NCBI GenBank assembly: GCA_025558095.1
Contig: JAIVFI010000026.1
Location: 248,001-312,000 of the forward strand
Reading direction: 5' to 3'
Source of the DNA: Hyaloraphidium curvatum
Lineage: Eukaryota; Monoblepharomycota; Hyaloraphidiomycetes; Hyaloraphidiales; Hyaloraphidiaceae
DNA length: 64,000 bases
In this document: piece by piece, positions 40,153-50,350 of the stretch
Numbering within the stretch: position 1 is the first letter of the stretch
Layout: every line of letters begins with the position of its first letter
Program-made: the position numbers and the translations under genes
Notes under the pieces: model-generated
What the model saw: the letters and a program-made list of their open reading frames with translations, nothing else
What the model was told of the DNA's origin: nothing
The model's database searches: none

Positions 40153-40468
40153 GTTGCGGCCGGGGGCGGGAGGTCGGGCGCGGAGTGGGGGAGCGTGGGA
40201 GACGGGTGGCGCGCCCACCCGCGGTGGCAACCCCGCGCGGGACGACCCGCCTCTCGTCTACCAAGGAACGATGGGAATCCCGTCAATTGATTCGAATCCC
40301 GGGACTGCTTAGCTCCTTAGCTTCTGGAGATAGCTTGGAGCGGCTACGACGCTGGTGAACGAAGCAGTGATGCAGACGCGGCCCCCAGCTATCGGAGACA
40401 CGGAAGCGGGATGAGTCAGTTCGAGTCACCAACCTCACCTCCCTAAAACACTCAGAAGCAAAGCAAGG
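40153..40468. other. divergent intergenic region, PhyH / macro-SirTM
   Basis: Shared upstream region of two diverging genes. No element recognised. Confidence 0.4.
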
Positions 40469-42415
40469 ATGCCCGTTGCTACAGACACATCTCCTCCCTC
40501 GGACCGCATCCCCGTCGAGACCTACTGGCCGACGGTTGGGGCGTTCGCCGCGGCGAGCGGGTCGCCGCCCGAGGAGTCCGCCTCCGCGCTCCCGCTCTCC
40601 GCCCTCGTCGAGCGCGCCGCCTCGCTGCTCGCCGCCAATCAGCACTCGACGCTGCCGGCGGTCAGCGACAAGACAAAGCTGCGCGGGTCCATCGACGCCC
40701 TTCTTACTGTGCGGCACGCCGAGGAGCTCGAGGCCGGCACAGAAGCCGCCGAGGCGGTGGACGCCCTGCTCGCCGCCGACGCGCAGAAGCTCAGGAAAGA
40801 AGGCCGCCTGGTGGACGTGTCTTCGCTCAAGCCGATGGATGGCGAGCCGCGGCTCTTCCTGCACAAGGGCGATATCACGCTTCTGTCGGACCTCGGTCAC
40901 CCCGCCCCCTCCCTCGGCATAGTCAACGCCGCCAACCATGACCTCATCGGCTGCCACCGGCTCGACCACCCGTGCATCGACAACCAGATCCACCTCGCCG
41001 CCGGGCCCCTCCTGCGGGACGCCTGCGCCGCGTACTCGAAAAAGTTCCGCGGATCCCACGGCGAGCCCGCGGGGACCGCCGTGGTCACCCCTTCCTTCTC
41101 CCTGCGTCATCGAGGCATCACTCACGTGCTGCACACCGTCGGGCCCAAGGTCTCGGGGACGATCAGGCCGCACGACCCCGAGAGGCTCGAGGGGTGCTAC
41201 CGTTCCCTGCTCGACGCCTCCCGCGAGGCCGGGATCAGGAACCTGGCCATCTGCGCCGTATCGACGGGTGTGTTTGGCTACCCGGTCAAGCCCGCCGCGG
41301 AGGTGGCTGCAAGGGCGGTGCGGGGCTGGCTCGCCGAGAACGCCTCGGAGCTCCCCGCGGGCGTGCTCGAGCGGATCGTGATCGATTGCTTCTCCAAGTC
41401 CGACACGGAGCACTACGCCACCGCGTTCGGCGTGCCGGTGCCGGAGGAGCCCGCGCCGCCCCCGGAGCTCGCCGCCGAAAACCCGCACTTCTACACCACC
41501 CCTCCGCACGGCTTGCTCCCCGACTCGCTCGACCGCGCGGCGGCGATCCTCAAGGACGCCGACGCGGTGATCATCTCCGCCGGCGCCGGCCTTTCCGCCT
41601 CGGCCGGGCTGGACTACCTCGACGGCGCGCTGTTCAAGGCCAAGTTCCCGTGGATGCACTCGCACGGCCTCCGCAAGATGTACGATTTCATTGGCTGGGA
41701 TGACTGGCCCGATGACGGGAGAGCCATGTGGGCGTACCTGCTCTCGCAGATCGCCCTGGAGGCGTCGTGGCCAGCCTCCAAGGCGTACCGCCTCGCCCGC
41801 GAGATCGCCGCCGGCTCCCCGGCCCCGGAATCGTCCGGCCGGCCGTACTTTGTCTTCACCACCAACACCGACGGCTTCTTCGCCCTGAACGGCTACCCCC
41901 CCGAGCTCCTCTGCGAGGCGCAGGGCCTGCTCTCCCGCTTGCAGTGCGCCCTCCCGTGCCGCCACGACGCCGTCTGGCCGGCCGCCGTCTTCTCCGCCGC
42001 CCTGGCGGACGTCGACCCCTCCACGGGCGAGATCCGCGACCCCGCGCTGGTTCCCAAGTGCAAGTTCTGCGGCGGCGCGTGCAGGCCCAACATCAACGAC
42101 GGCGACGCGTGGCTCGGGGAGGCGTACCTCCGTCCCCGCGCCGCGTTCGCTTCTTTTGTCCGCAACCAGCGTTCCGCGGGGGCCAAGGTGGCGATCCTCG
42201 AGCTGGGGATGGGGTTCAACTCGCCCGCGGTGGCGAGGCTGCCGATGGAGGCTATCTGCGCCGCGTGGGGACAGAAGGGATGGTGCCGGATGGTGAGGGT
42301 CAACCAGGAGAGGTGGGAGGTGCCGCGGCCGCTGGCGGAGGCGGGGAGCGTGGGGATCGGGGCGGATGCGGGGGAGGCGCTGCGGGAGCTGCACGGCAGG
42401 GTGTTTCGGGCCTAG
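40469..42415 (+). CDS. zinc-macrodomain fused to SirTM-class sirtuin
   Basis: Intronless, 648 aa. Residues ~130-320 form a macrodomain of the zinc-binding type: GDITLLSDLG, VNAANHDLIGCHRLDHPCID with IH following (Cys/His ligands), HTVGPKVSG and STGVFGYPV. Residues ~360-640 are a sirtuin: VIISAGAGLSASAGLDY for NAD, FTTNTDGFF in place of TQNID, LLCEAQGLL where the usual catalytic His is Gln, and zinc cysteines CALPC and CKFCGGAC. The His-to-Gln change is the hallmark of SirTM, which transfers ADP-ribose instead of deacetylating. The macrodomain would remove ADP-ribose, so writer and eraser lie in one chain. Bacterial versions are separate operon genes; fungal fusions are known. The bacterial lipoyl carrier partner is not seen here. 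Confidence 0.88.
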   Translation: MPVATDTSPPSDRIPVETYWPTVGAFAAASGSPPEESASALPLSALVERAASLLAANQHSTLPAVSDKTKLRGSIDALLTVRHAEELEAGTEAAEAVDALLAADAQKLRKEGRLVDVSSLKPMDGEPRLFLHKGDITLLSDLGHPAPSLGIVNAANHDLIGCHRLDHPCIDNQIHLAAGPLLRDACAAYSKKFRGSHGEPAGTAVVTPSFSLRHRGITHVLHTVGPKVSGTIRPHDPERLEGCYRSLLDASREAGIRNLAICAVSTGVFGYPVKPAAEVAARAVRGWLAENASELPAGVLERIVIDCFSKSDTEHYATAFGVPVPEEPAPPPELAAENPHFYTTPPHGLLPDSLDRAAAILKDADAVIISAGAGLSASAGLDYLDGALFKAKFPWMHSHGLRKMYDFIGWDDWPDDGRAMWAYLLSQIALEASWPASKAYRLAREIAAGSPAPESSGRPYFVFTTNTDGFFALNGYPPELLCEAQGLLSRLQCALPCRHDAVWPAAVFSAALADVDPSTGEIRDPALVPKCKFCGGACRPNINDGDAWLGEAYLRPRAAFASFVRNQRSAGAKVAILELGMGFNSPAVARLPMEAICAAWGQKGWCRMVRVNQERWEVPRPLAEAGSVGIGADAGEALRELHGRVFRA

Positions 42416-42960
42416 GCGGCCACAACGGTGGAGGACGTCAAAAAACGTGTTCGCTTGGTGTGCGTTCGATGGTGGAAAAAGGGAAAAGATACAGCACCAC
42501 GTATTCCCGTGTGGTCTCCCACCACAGTACTGACGTGGCTCATACCAGCTTAACTTCAGTGGTCTGACGAGAACTGGTGCTTTCTGGTAGATATGGCCGT
42601 ATCTGAACACCAATGATGCCCGGAGCAATATAACGCCGACGGGCAAAAGGACGACTAGCCTTGGACGCGGCGCGGCCTTGGGAGGCACCGATCCCCCGGC
42701 GGCGCCACGCCGCCACTCCGCCGCACCTTGCCGACTCCCCGTGGGCCATCGCCACTGCCAAACGGCAGCGGCTGTCTATGTTCCTTCCTCCCGACTTGGC
42801 GGCGCCCAATTTGCCAGTCGGACCCTCCTCCCGCGTCGGTGACTCCTTCCCCGCCGGAACCCACTCCTCCGCCGAATCATTCCCATCCCCGGGCGAGTTC
42901 TCCTTCCCCGTCGGCCTCCTCGGTTCCCCGCGCCCGCCGTCGGCCGAGCGGTGCCGCACG
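42416..42960. other. upstream region of adenosine deaminase
   Basis: The deaminase frame is open back to 42661 without conserved residues. That part is Ser/Pro-rich and may be an N-terminal extension or 5' UTR. No other gene recognised. Confidence 0.4.
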
Positions 42961-44082
42961 ATGCCCATCTCGGATTACATCCTGTCCGTGCCCAAGGTCG
43001 AGCTGCACGTCCACCTGGAGGGCTCGATGCCCCCCGAGACGATGCTCGCCCTCGCGGCGCGCCACGGGATACAGCTGCCCGCCGACGACGTCCCGGGGCT
43101 GCGGAAATGGCTCGACTTCCGGGACATGCCGCACTTTGTCGCCATCTACTTCACCATCTCAAAGTGCCTGCAGACGCCCGACGACATCGAGCTGCTGGGC
43201 CGGGACTTTCTGAAGCAGCAGGCCAGGCAGAACATCTGGTACAGCGAGGTCACCTTCACGCCCTACACGCACTGGCACCAGAAGCGGATACCCTTTGCGG
43301 AGCAGCTGGAGGCGCTCAACCGCGCGCGCCGCTGGGCCGAGACGGAGCTCGGCGTGACGATGAGGTTTATTTTTGACATCAGCAGGGAGGTCAGCCCCGA
43401 CAAGGGCCTGTGGACGGCCGACGCCGTCGTAAGGCACTTCCGGGACCCGGACTCCGGCATCGTGGCGCTCGGATTAGGGGGATACGAGCCCGCCCACCCC
43501 GCGCACAAGTTTGGCGAGGCCTTTGCCCGCGCCCAGGCTGCCGGCGTGCCCATCGTGCTTCATGCAGGCGAGCACGGCGGCCCCGAGAGCATCCGCGCCG
43601 CTCTCGCCTTGGGCTCGCTGCGGATCGGCCACGGGGTCCGGGCCGCGGAGGACGAGGAGCTTGTGGCGGAGCTCGTGCGGCGGAGGGTGCCGCTCGAGAT
43701 CAGCCCGACGAGCAACATCCGCCTGAAGGTCGTCGGGAGCCTGCAGGAGCACCCGGTGCAGAAGCTCATCGAGGCCGGGGTGGCGGTGACCATCAACAGC
43801 GACGACGCGGCCATGTTCAACACGAGCCTCACGCAGGAGTTTCTGCAGTGCGCCGAGGCGTTCGGCTGGGACATGGACCAGGTGGATGCGCTGATCCTCA
43901 ACGCGGCCCAGGCGGTCCTTCTGCCGCCGGACGAGAGGGACGCGCTTGTGAGCAGAATTCGATCGGGGCTGAGGCAGAGGGATCCACAGGACTGGGATCA
44001 GGCGGGGACGGTCGTGCGGAAGACGGGACACAAGCCGGCTGACGAGGTTACGGGCACGGGCGCGGCGTCCGTTCCTGCGTAG
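42961..44082 (+). CDS. adenosine deaminase family (adenosine/adenine/AMP-type deaminase)
   Basis: Intronless, 373 aa from ATG 42961 (MPISDYILSVPKVELHVHLEG). Metal and catalytic residues are all visible: His16 and His18 in HVHLEG, His201 and Glu204 in LHAGEHGG, His224 in RIGHG and Asp281-Asp282 in NSDDAAMF. EISPTSNIRLKVV is the usual family block. The enzyme hydrolyses an amino-purine to release ammonia (adenosine to inosine, or adenine to hypoxanthine in the fungal Aah1 branch). The start directly precedes the conserved strand. The frame extends about 100 codons upstream with low-complexity Ser/Pro text, so a longer form cannot be excluded. C-terminal 30 residues look disordered. Confidence 0.88.
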   Translation: MPISDYILSVPKVELHVHLEGSMPPETMLALAARHGIQLPADDVPGLRKWLDFRDMPHFVAIYFTISKCLQTPDDIELLGRDFLKQQARQNIWYSEVTFTPYTHWHQKRIPFAEQLEALNRARRWAETELGVTMRFIFDISREVSPDKGLWTADAVVRHFRDPDSGIVALGLGGYEPAHPAHKFGEAFARAQAAGVPIVLHAGEHGGPESIRAALALGSLRIGHGVRAAEDEELVAELVRRRVPLEISPTSNIRLKVVGSLQEHPVQKLIEAGVAVTINSDDAAMFNTSLTQEFLQCAEAFGWDMDQVDALILNAAQAVLLPPDERDALVSRIRSGLRQRDPQDWDQAGTVVRKTGHKPADEVTGTGAASVPA

Positions 44083-44154
44083 CGCGAGGTACCGTAAGTG
44101 TACAAATGCAATGTAAACTTCCAAGATCTCTGCTCGACGCGAATTCGCGAGCAT

Positions 44155-45384
44155 TCACTCGCTCAGATCATCAAGGGCCGGTGATCTCCGCTTAGAGCCC
44201 TTGATCTGCGGTCTCTTGCAGCTCGCGGACCTCGTGGTCCCGTTGAGGGTGTTGGTTATCGGCCCCAAATCGGTGCAGTGACGCCCCTGATGCTGCGAAA
44301 CCGAGGCCGCGTAGCTCGACCTCGTGGCCTGGACCAGCACCGCGCTCCCCATCATCAGGTACCAATCGACAAACACGAGCAGCGCGCCCTCCTTCGACGG
44401 CGTGCCGCGGAACGTGTGGAGGCCCCCCATGAGCGTTAGCTTGGTGTTTGTGAGCACCGCCCGGTCGGGGAAGGCGGCGAGCATTCCCAGGCCGACTTCG
44501 GGGTCGTCCGCGGCGACAAAGAGCTTCGCCATCTCGGGGAGCTTGGCGTCCTTCATGGCGCGCCTGATGTACCCGGGCAGAACGCTCAATGCAAATGCGG
44601 GATCGGCGAACCAATTCCACTTTGCCCCCGCGCCAAAGTCCCCCGCAGCCACCTCCCCCGCACCGGTCCGGATGTGCACGGCCGCGTACTCGGCCCCGCC
44701 CGGGGACAGCTGCTGCAGCACCGCTGCCATCCGATCCAGAACCGGCTGCCCGGGCCTCAGCAGGTACTCGGAGATGCACGCCTCGTCCACCTTGGAAACA
44801 TCCAGGCCGCGTTCGGCCATCCGCGCCCGCAGCGCCGCGTCCCACAGCTTCATGGCGGGCTTGCGGTACCCGTCCACCACGTTCACGCTCCACAAGGGGT
44901 CCGAGTGGTTCAGCGCCTCGAACTCGAGCGGGCTCGGGTACTTGCCCGTGTCCTCCGAGAGCTCGGGCAGGACGAAGCCGGGGCGCCAATCGATCCCGCC
45001 GGGCTCCATGAACTCCCCCGACTCTCCGGCCAGGAGGAGGACGAACACGCGATCGTATGCCAGGGCCATGCCGAACGCGTGCGCCAGGTCCAGGTTCAGG
45101 TTGCCCCACCCTCCGACCTGGGTCAGCACGAGGAGGTTGGCCGCGGGGTTGGTCCTGTTGGCGCGATGGAGCGCCTCGTAGGCCGGGAACGACAGCGTCC
45201 GGTTGAGGCACTGCGGGGCATGGAACCGCGGCGGGAGCTCCGCGAGGTGCGGCCGGCCGACGGGGGTGAGGAGCAGCGAGAGGACCGGCAGGCACACGAG
45301 GAACAGTGCGCCCGCGGACGGCAGCCATGACGGCGCGGGGCCGCGGCCGCCGCCGGGGTGGTCCTCCTCGAATTCGTCGGCCAT
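44155..45384 (-). CDS. type II membrane glycosyltransferase, fucosyltransferase-like
   Basis: Intronless, 409 aa. A short acidic cytoplasmic N-terminus (MADEFEEDHPGG) is followed by one membrane anchor (AGALFLVCLPVLSLLLTP), the layout of Golgi glycosyltransferases. QVGGWGNLNLDLAHAFGMAL and AAVHIRTGAGE (an H-x-R-x-G motif) resemble the GDP-fucose binding region of the GT23/GT37/O-FucT superfamily; VDWYLMMGSAVLVQATRSSY fits the C-terminal 'D-x-L/x-S' acceptor-side block. Likely Golgi fucosyl transfer to a glycan or protein. An NRT sequon-like stretch is also present in the lumen domain (LNRTLSF, HRANRT). Family level is moderate; the exact GT class needs a profile search. Confidence 0.65.
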   Translation of the reverse strand: MADEFEEDHPGGGRGPAPSWLPSAGALFLVCLPVLSLLLTPVGRPHLAELPPRFHAPQCLNRTLSFPAYEALHRANRTNPAANLLVLTQVGGWGNLNLDLAHAFGMALAYDRVFVLLLAGESGEFMEPGGIDWRPGFVLPELSEDTGKYPSPLEFEALNHSDPLWSVNVVDGYRKPAMKLWDAALRARMAERGLDVSKVDEACISEYLLRPGQPVLDRMAAVLQQLSPGGAEYAAVHIRTGAGEVAAGDFGAGAKWNWFADPAFALSVLPGYIRRAMKDAKLPEMAKLFVAADDPEVGLGMLAAFPDRAVLTNTKLTLMGGLHTFRGTPSKEGALLVFVDWYLMMGSAVLVQATRSSYAASVSQHQGRHCTDLGPITNTLNGTTRSASCKRPQIKGSKRRSPALDDLSE

Positions 45385-45782
45385 GCTGCCGGCGGCAGGA
45401 TGGGCGCGGCGGTCCGTGCTCTCCTTCGGGGGTGGAGGAGGCTGACGGCGGCAACAGGGCTCCCGAGGCGCGGGGAATGCCGGCCCACCGAGGCGGCGGC
45501 GGCGCAGCGGCGAGCCCGCCGAGCTGCGAGAACGTTTTCGCCGCCGACCTTTGGAGCCGCTGGGGAATGAGGGCCGAGGGGGGTCGCCACGGGAGCGGGA
45601 ACTTTCGGCTGGGGCTGGTGAACTGTGACCCGCGATTGTCAACGGTTCGTTCCCCTACACGCGCGACGGTTCCTTCCGAATCACATATGAATGCATAAGT
45701 TAGTTTCGGGGTCGCTGGCTACCTGCATTGACGTGGTCCGATCGCCCGTCGCAGGCGCCCTTCCGTCGGCTCCGTGGACGCC
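45385..45782. other. intergenic
   Basis: Upstream region of the glycosyltransferase and 3' flank of the Skp1/BTB-like gene. No gene recognised. Confidence 0.4.
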
Positions 45783-47200
45783 TCACCAAACCCCCTCGTC
45801 CTCGCTGTCCACGTAGTCCTCCTCCTCCGCCTCCTCCCGCTCCGCATCCTCCCGCAGCATCTCGTCGTACTCCCCCTCCCACACCCCCTCGTCCGGGCTC
45901 TCATGCCCGTCCCACTTCCCCCGCATCACCTTCTCCCACACCCTCTTGCCCAGCCTGACGCTCTTGAGCGCCGCCGCGCCCATGTCCGCGTTGCGCTGGC
46001 ACTCCTCCGCCACCTCGAGCACCTTCTCCGCGGGCATCCGCGCCCCGCAGACCGCGCACGCGGGGTGGTAAGGCGAGTCCGTGAGCCACAGGCCGGGGAT
46101 GTGCACTGCGGGGGCGGCGCAGAGGAACCAGGGCACAAATGCGCGGGGGTCGATCGGCGGAAGGACGACGGAGAGGAAGGCGGCGAGGGGGCGGTGCAGG
46201 CCGATGCCGGCGGCGTAGAGGCCGGCGTTCGTGGTGCGGGAGGGGTCCGAGTGCTCGGCGTACCAGACGGGCAGGTCCGCGGCCTCGCAGGCGGCGCGGA
46301 GGCCGCGAATGGAGGCCAGGTCGTCCTCGTCGTAGGCGGAGACGGCAAAGAGCTCGACGACGGGGCCCGCGGGGAGCAGGGGGCCCTTGTCGAGGTCCGG
46401 GTACCTGCCGTTGACCTTGACGAGGCTGGCGACCACCATCTCGCGGCTCGTTCCAAGGGCAAGCAGCGGGCCGCGGCACTCGAGCGGGAAGCGGAAAAAG
46501 GGCCGCCTGCGCACGTCGGTCGAAGACAGGCGGTACGGGTCGACCAGCTTCCCCGAGATCCTTTCCGTCTCGGCCATCCGGCCGTCGATCATCTCCGAGA
46601 GGCGCTCCGACAGGCCGTTGTCCGAGCCCTCCGACGACCGATCCGAGTCCTCCCCGCTCTCCGGGCCCGTGCACATGCGCAGGGCCACCAGGAGGTCGAC
46701 GGCGGTCTGCGCGGCATCCGCAGCCTTGTACTTGAGCTTCTTGCCGCGCTCGGAGCGCACCTCGTCCAGCACCTTGTGCCTTGCGGGCGACATGCGCGCC
46801 ACAACGTCGCCGTGGGCGGCCGTTTCCGCGGCACCGTACCCGCCGCCCAGCATGCGCCGGAAGAAGGCGTCAATCGGCCGCGCCGCATAGCGCCGGCGAC
46901 TCCCAGAACAGCCCCCTCGCTCACGAGGTCGGCCATCTCGGCCGCCGACCCGCAGGCGTCCACCACGCCGCGCGCCGCCTCGGCCGTGCAGCCGGCCCCC
47001 ATGAATTTGGCGAGGCGGGGCGCGAAGCGCGGCGCGACGTGGCGGAACTTAAATTCCGGCTCGGCGGAGAGCGCGGCCGGGTCGAGGTCCAGCGCGCTCC
47101 GCACGGGGCCGGCGCTGAAGGCGCGCGCGGCATCCAGCGGGACGCGGAAGACGCTGCCGTCCTTGGCTCGGAACGCGACGGAGGGCGCGCCGGCCGCCAT
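45783..47200 (-). CDS. Skp1/BTB-like local family protein, frame-broken copy
   Basis: Paralog of the intact gene at 55377-56723. The N-terminus MAAGAPSVAFRAKDGSVFRV is almost identical between the two and resembles the first strands of Skp1/BTB folds (S-x-D-G-x-x-F-x-V, then A-x-x-F-S-x-G-x-V). The frame from ATG 47200 runs to VLGVAGAM; near 46880-46890 the homologous text moves to another frame (AARPIDAFFRRMLGGGYG) and then runs to TCA 45783. No intron of usual form fits, so a one-base indel is likely. The C-terminal half has PFFRFPLECRGPLLAL and FVPWFLCAAP, matched in the paralog, CAVCGARM, and an acidic end. Function unknown; pseudogene or sequencing error both possible. Confidence 0.65.
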
Positions 47201-47405
47201 TTCCGTTTGCGGTTTGAGAATAGAGAGACTGGGGCGGTGGTCCCACTTGGAATCGTTGGAATCGCCCACGAGGCGGATAGTCCCCTACTTTTCGAGTTGA
47301 AGCTTCCTCATTGTCACAGCAAGCAGAAGTGCGAAAACGGAATTGCGGCTAGGCGAGGTCATGTTCACCATTTCGGTCATAGACTTAGCATAGCATACGT
47401 TGGAG

Positions 47406-48509
47406 CTAGCGCGTCATCCCTTCAAGCAGGCCCATGATCCTGTCCAGCTTCGGGACACCCGGGGCCGCCGGCAACTTGACCTCGACGAACTCTCTCCCCT
47501 GGAACAGGTCGTCCGAACGCTCCGTCCGCTCGAACACCTCGTCGATCGCCGTCCCGTTGTGCGTCCCGTCGCCGTTGTCGGCAAACAGCCGGGTGATAAA
47601 GACGACCAGGTCCTTCTCCGTCTTGTCGCACCGGTACGCGACGCAGCGGTTCCGTCCCGAGATCTGGGGGATGCCGGGTGGCATGAACACGAAGCTCAGC
47701 TTCTCCCCCTCGATCCCGTACTTGTCGCCGAAGCCGACCAGCAGGTCCTCCCCGAACCACGGCAAGTCCCGCCGCCGCGGCCGCCCGTCGCAGTCGTGGG
47801 ATGGCGTGCCCGGGAGGAAGGTCGCGAACTCGGCGAACATCCACGCCTCGTATTCCCGCTTCTTGCGCGCCTCTTCGGCCTGCCGGGCCGCTTCCGCAGC
47901 CTCCTTGGCCTCTTCGGACACCTCCTTCCCGCGCGCCTGCAGGCACTCGGGCTTGTGCTTGGCCCAATCCGCCCTCTGGCACGCCTTGGAGCAGTAGACC
48001 GCCCTCTTGCACGCGGAGCACCTGTGGAATTCCTCCCCGGACTCCTTCTGCTTCGTCCCGCACCCGTCGCAGTCCCTGCCCTGCTCCTTGTTGAGCTGCT
48101 TCTGCGTCATCCCGATGTTTGGCGCCATCATCTCGTAGGCGGGGCTGCCCTCGGGCGGGTCCTTGTACACCCTGGCCTCGTCCAGTTCCGCGGTGATGGA
48201 CTTGAGGTGCGGCCCGAAGAGCAGCCTGAGATTCTCCGGGGTATCGAGCCCGTGCGCGACCAGCTTGGCCAGCAGCGGGGTGACCCCCCTGCAGACGCGC
48301 CAGTTGGTGGGCGCCGCCCAGCCCGCGAGCGCCTTGGGGTCGCCGATGCGCGCGAGGAGCTTCTTCACTTTGTGCAGGTCGGCCTGGGCGCCGGCATATT
48401 CGATGGCGGCCACGGGAGGGATGCCCGCCTCCCGGTCGTCCTTGATGCGGGGGTCCGGCGGGGGGGCGGGCCCGAAGTGGCCCTTGAAGTGGAGGCCCGG
48501 GCGGGGCAT
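47406..48509 (-). CDS. MYND-type zinc finger protein
   Basis: Intronless, 367 aa. The centre carries a complete MYND finger: CDGCGTKQKE, HRCSACKRAVYCSKACQ, then WAKHKPEC, with the C-x2-C...C-x2-C...C-x3-C...H-x3-C spacing. MYND fingers bind Pro-rich peptides in co-repressors and methyltransferases. The N-terminal part (IEYAGAQADLHKVKKLLARI, VTPLLAKLVAHGLDTPENL) looks like one or two ankyrin-type helical pairs. After the finger a charged helix (EEAKEAAEAARQAEEARKK) precedes a C-terminal domain I do not recognise (LVVFITRLFADNGDGT). No SET domain seen. Probably a protein-interaction factor. Confidence 0.8.
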   Translation of the reverse strand: MPRPGLHFKGHFGPAPPPDPRIKDDREAGIPPVAAIEYAGAQADLHKVKKLLARIGDPKALAGWAAPTNWRVCRGVTPLLAKLVAHGLDTPENLRLLFGPHLKSITAELDEARVYKDPPEGSPAYEMMAPNIGMTQKQLNKEQGRDCDGCGTKQKESGEEFHRCSACKRAVYCSKACQRADWAKHKPECLQARGKEVSEEAKEAAEAARQAEEARKKREYEAWMFAEFATFLPGTPSHDCDGRPRRRDLPWFGEDLLVGFGDKYGIEGEKLSFVFMPPGIPQISGRNRCVAYRCDKTEKDLVVFITRLFADNGDGTHNGTAIDEVFERTERSDDLFQGREFVEVKLPAAPGVPKLDRIMGLLEGMTR

Positions 48510-48958
48510 TTCGGTCGCGAGGGAACTACGCGCGGCGCAGGCCGTTTGGTGGGGGCCTAAATGCGCGATGCGGAGCGGGGGTGGGGCAAGTCGGCCGGAA
48601 GCCCGAGCGGGCGACGATCCCCTGGACGAAACTAGACGCTAAATGGACCTTACCGACATCATCGTGCACTTCTTCAGCTCGGAATCGTTCTCCCAATTAC
48701 GGTAAGGGACCGCGCTTCTCGGCCTCCGCATCACCCCCGCGTGATCTGACCGGCATGTGTCTCGATGGCCTTGGATGGAAGTGGATGCAGTCTCGGCCAA
48801 ACCAACACTGTTTTGCACTTTTCCAGGTCCGAATCACTGTCTTGAATGCGGTAAGCGACCGTGCTGGGGGTCCGCGGTTCTAATGGAGCGCTGGCGGGCA
48901 CAAGTCGAACCAAGCCAACCTGTCAACCCATACACCGATCGAACCAGCGCCCGAGACA
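48510..48958. other. intergenic with imperfect repeat
   Basis: No gene recognised. Contains an ungapped imperfect direct repeat of 52 bp (see 48665-48865). Confidence 0.4.
48665..48865. repeat. imperfect 52-bp direct repeat
   Basis: Copies at 48665-48716 and 48814-48865 start TGCACTT and share CGGTAAGNGACCGNGCT. I count about 38 of 52 matching bases without gaps. The 149-bp spacing suggests an old tandem duplication or paired regulatory sequence in an intergenic region. Confidence 0.5.
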
Positions 48959-50203
48959 TCAAATCCTCGGCTTCCCGTACACGTGCCGGGGCACCGCCGC
49001 CCCCCGATGGTACGTCGGGCATATCTTCTTGCTCACCATCCACGCCTCGTCGAACGCAGCAACCACTTCCTCCGGCAGCCTCCCCGCCTCGCACGCGTCC
49101 AGGTTCTCTCCGGCGTACTTGAGCGACGACGCGCCGATGATGATGGCGTCGCCCTCGGCACCCGAGAGGAGGGAGTGGTGCAGGAGCCAGCGGTGCGCGG
49201 CGGCGATGGGGGTGATGCCGGCGGCGGCGCAGGCGCGGGTGACGATCGAGACGGCCTGGAAGTACGTGTCGTTCCAGTACCTGCCGTCAAGGCGGTTATC
49301 AGTGGTGCTTAAAGGCGAGGAGGGAGCCGAACCTCTGCCGGTAGTTTGCCCCTTGCGTGTGACTCGGATCGAACCGGCCCTCGGCTGGCACCTCCTCGAA
49401 CTTGTAGTTCCCAGAAAGCAGACCACCGGCACCGACATTGTAGGCGTAGAACTTCATCCCGAGCTTGCGGAGGCACGGGAGGAGCTCCGGTTCCACGTCG
49501 CGCGTGATCCCGTTGTACATCCCTCCGAAACAATGAGCCCAGGAGTCCAAAGCGGACAGCAGCGGCGGCAACGCACCCTGGTACACCGTCGGCGTCACCC
49601 ACCCGTTGTTCCTGCAGATCTGGAAGATCTCCATGACCTCGAACGCGGCGTAGTTCGACACCCCGAACTCCTCGTACAGCCCCTCCCTGTGCAGCTCGTT
49701 CATGGCCCTGCACGTGTCTTCCAAGGGCACCGATCGATCGGGGGCATGCAGGTAGAGTATGTGCACCCTGTCCGCCTTCAGCGCCGCGAGGGAGCGCTGA
49801 AAGATGGCCTTGAGCCGCTCGGGGGCGTGGTCCCCGGGCTTGGTGGGCGCGACCTTGGTCGCGATGCGGAATCGGCGGTCGTTGGAGGCGCCGATTTCGC
49901 CGAGGACCTGCTCGGTGTTGCCGCCGCAGTCTGCGCGGGTCCGTCATGTTTCGCCGCGGGAAGCACGAGCAGAGGTCCCGAGGCCCACAGTTCCGCGCGG
50001 TGTCGACCTCGTTGTGCCCGCGGGAAGAAAACAGGTCCAGGATGGCGTTGATGGTCGGCCTGTCCGAGATGCGGCCGCCGACGCCGACCCCCTGCCGACG
50101 GGACGCGTCCGAAGTGGCAATGAGCCCCGGATCACGCGGAGATCCCGCGTCGCGTACTGACAAAGGTCATCGTGCCGAAAACAACGCGCGGACGGGACGC
50201 CAT
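48959..50203 (-). CDS. aldo/keto reductase, AKR7 (aflatoxin-aldehyde reductase-like) family
   Basis: Model: complement(join(48959..49280, 49333..49522, 49577..49930, 49989..50091, 50162..50203)), 336 aa; introns 52, 54, 58 and 70 nt. The first exon is only 14 codons (MASRPRVVFGTMTF). The AKR catalytic tetrad is complete: Asp44, Tyr49, Lys74 and His110 (NEVDTARNY, RIATKV, LYLHAPD). VYQGMYNGITRDVEPELLP and FYAYNVGAGGLLSGNY are AKR7 blocks; the C-terminus has RYWNDTYFQA. Reduces aldehydes such as succinic semialdehyde or dialdehydes with NADPH; cytosolic. In other AKR7 proteins the loop reads YNPLAGGLL, while here Pro-Leu is Val-Gly. All junctions keep phase and several introns have branch motifs. 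Confidence 0.9.
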
Positions 50204-50350
50204 CGTGGACAGATGCGTGTGAACCGTGTTGCCAGATGGAAGCGGAGTTCGGGCTGTGCGGCCCATCCTCCCCCGAATCTCACGCCCCAGTTTCGCATTT
50301 CGGCACCTTGCCCCAGACAGATGTCGCGGTACGGCGGGTCGCCTAAACGG

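Noticed and set aside
40283-42688. 801-codon minus-strand frame opposite the macro-SirTM gene
   Set aside because: Translation is compositionally biased and motif-free; the plus frame has all catalytic and zinc residues.
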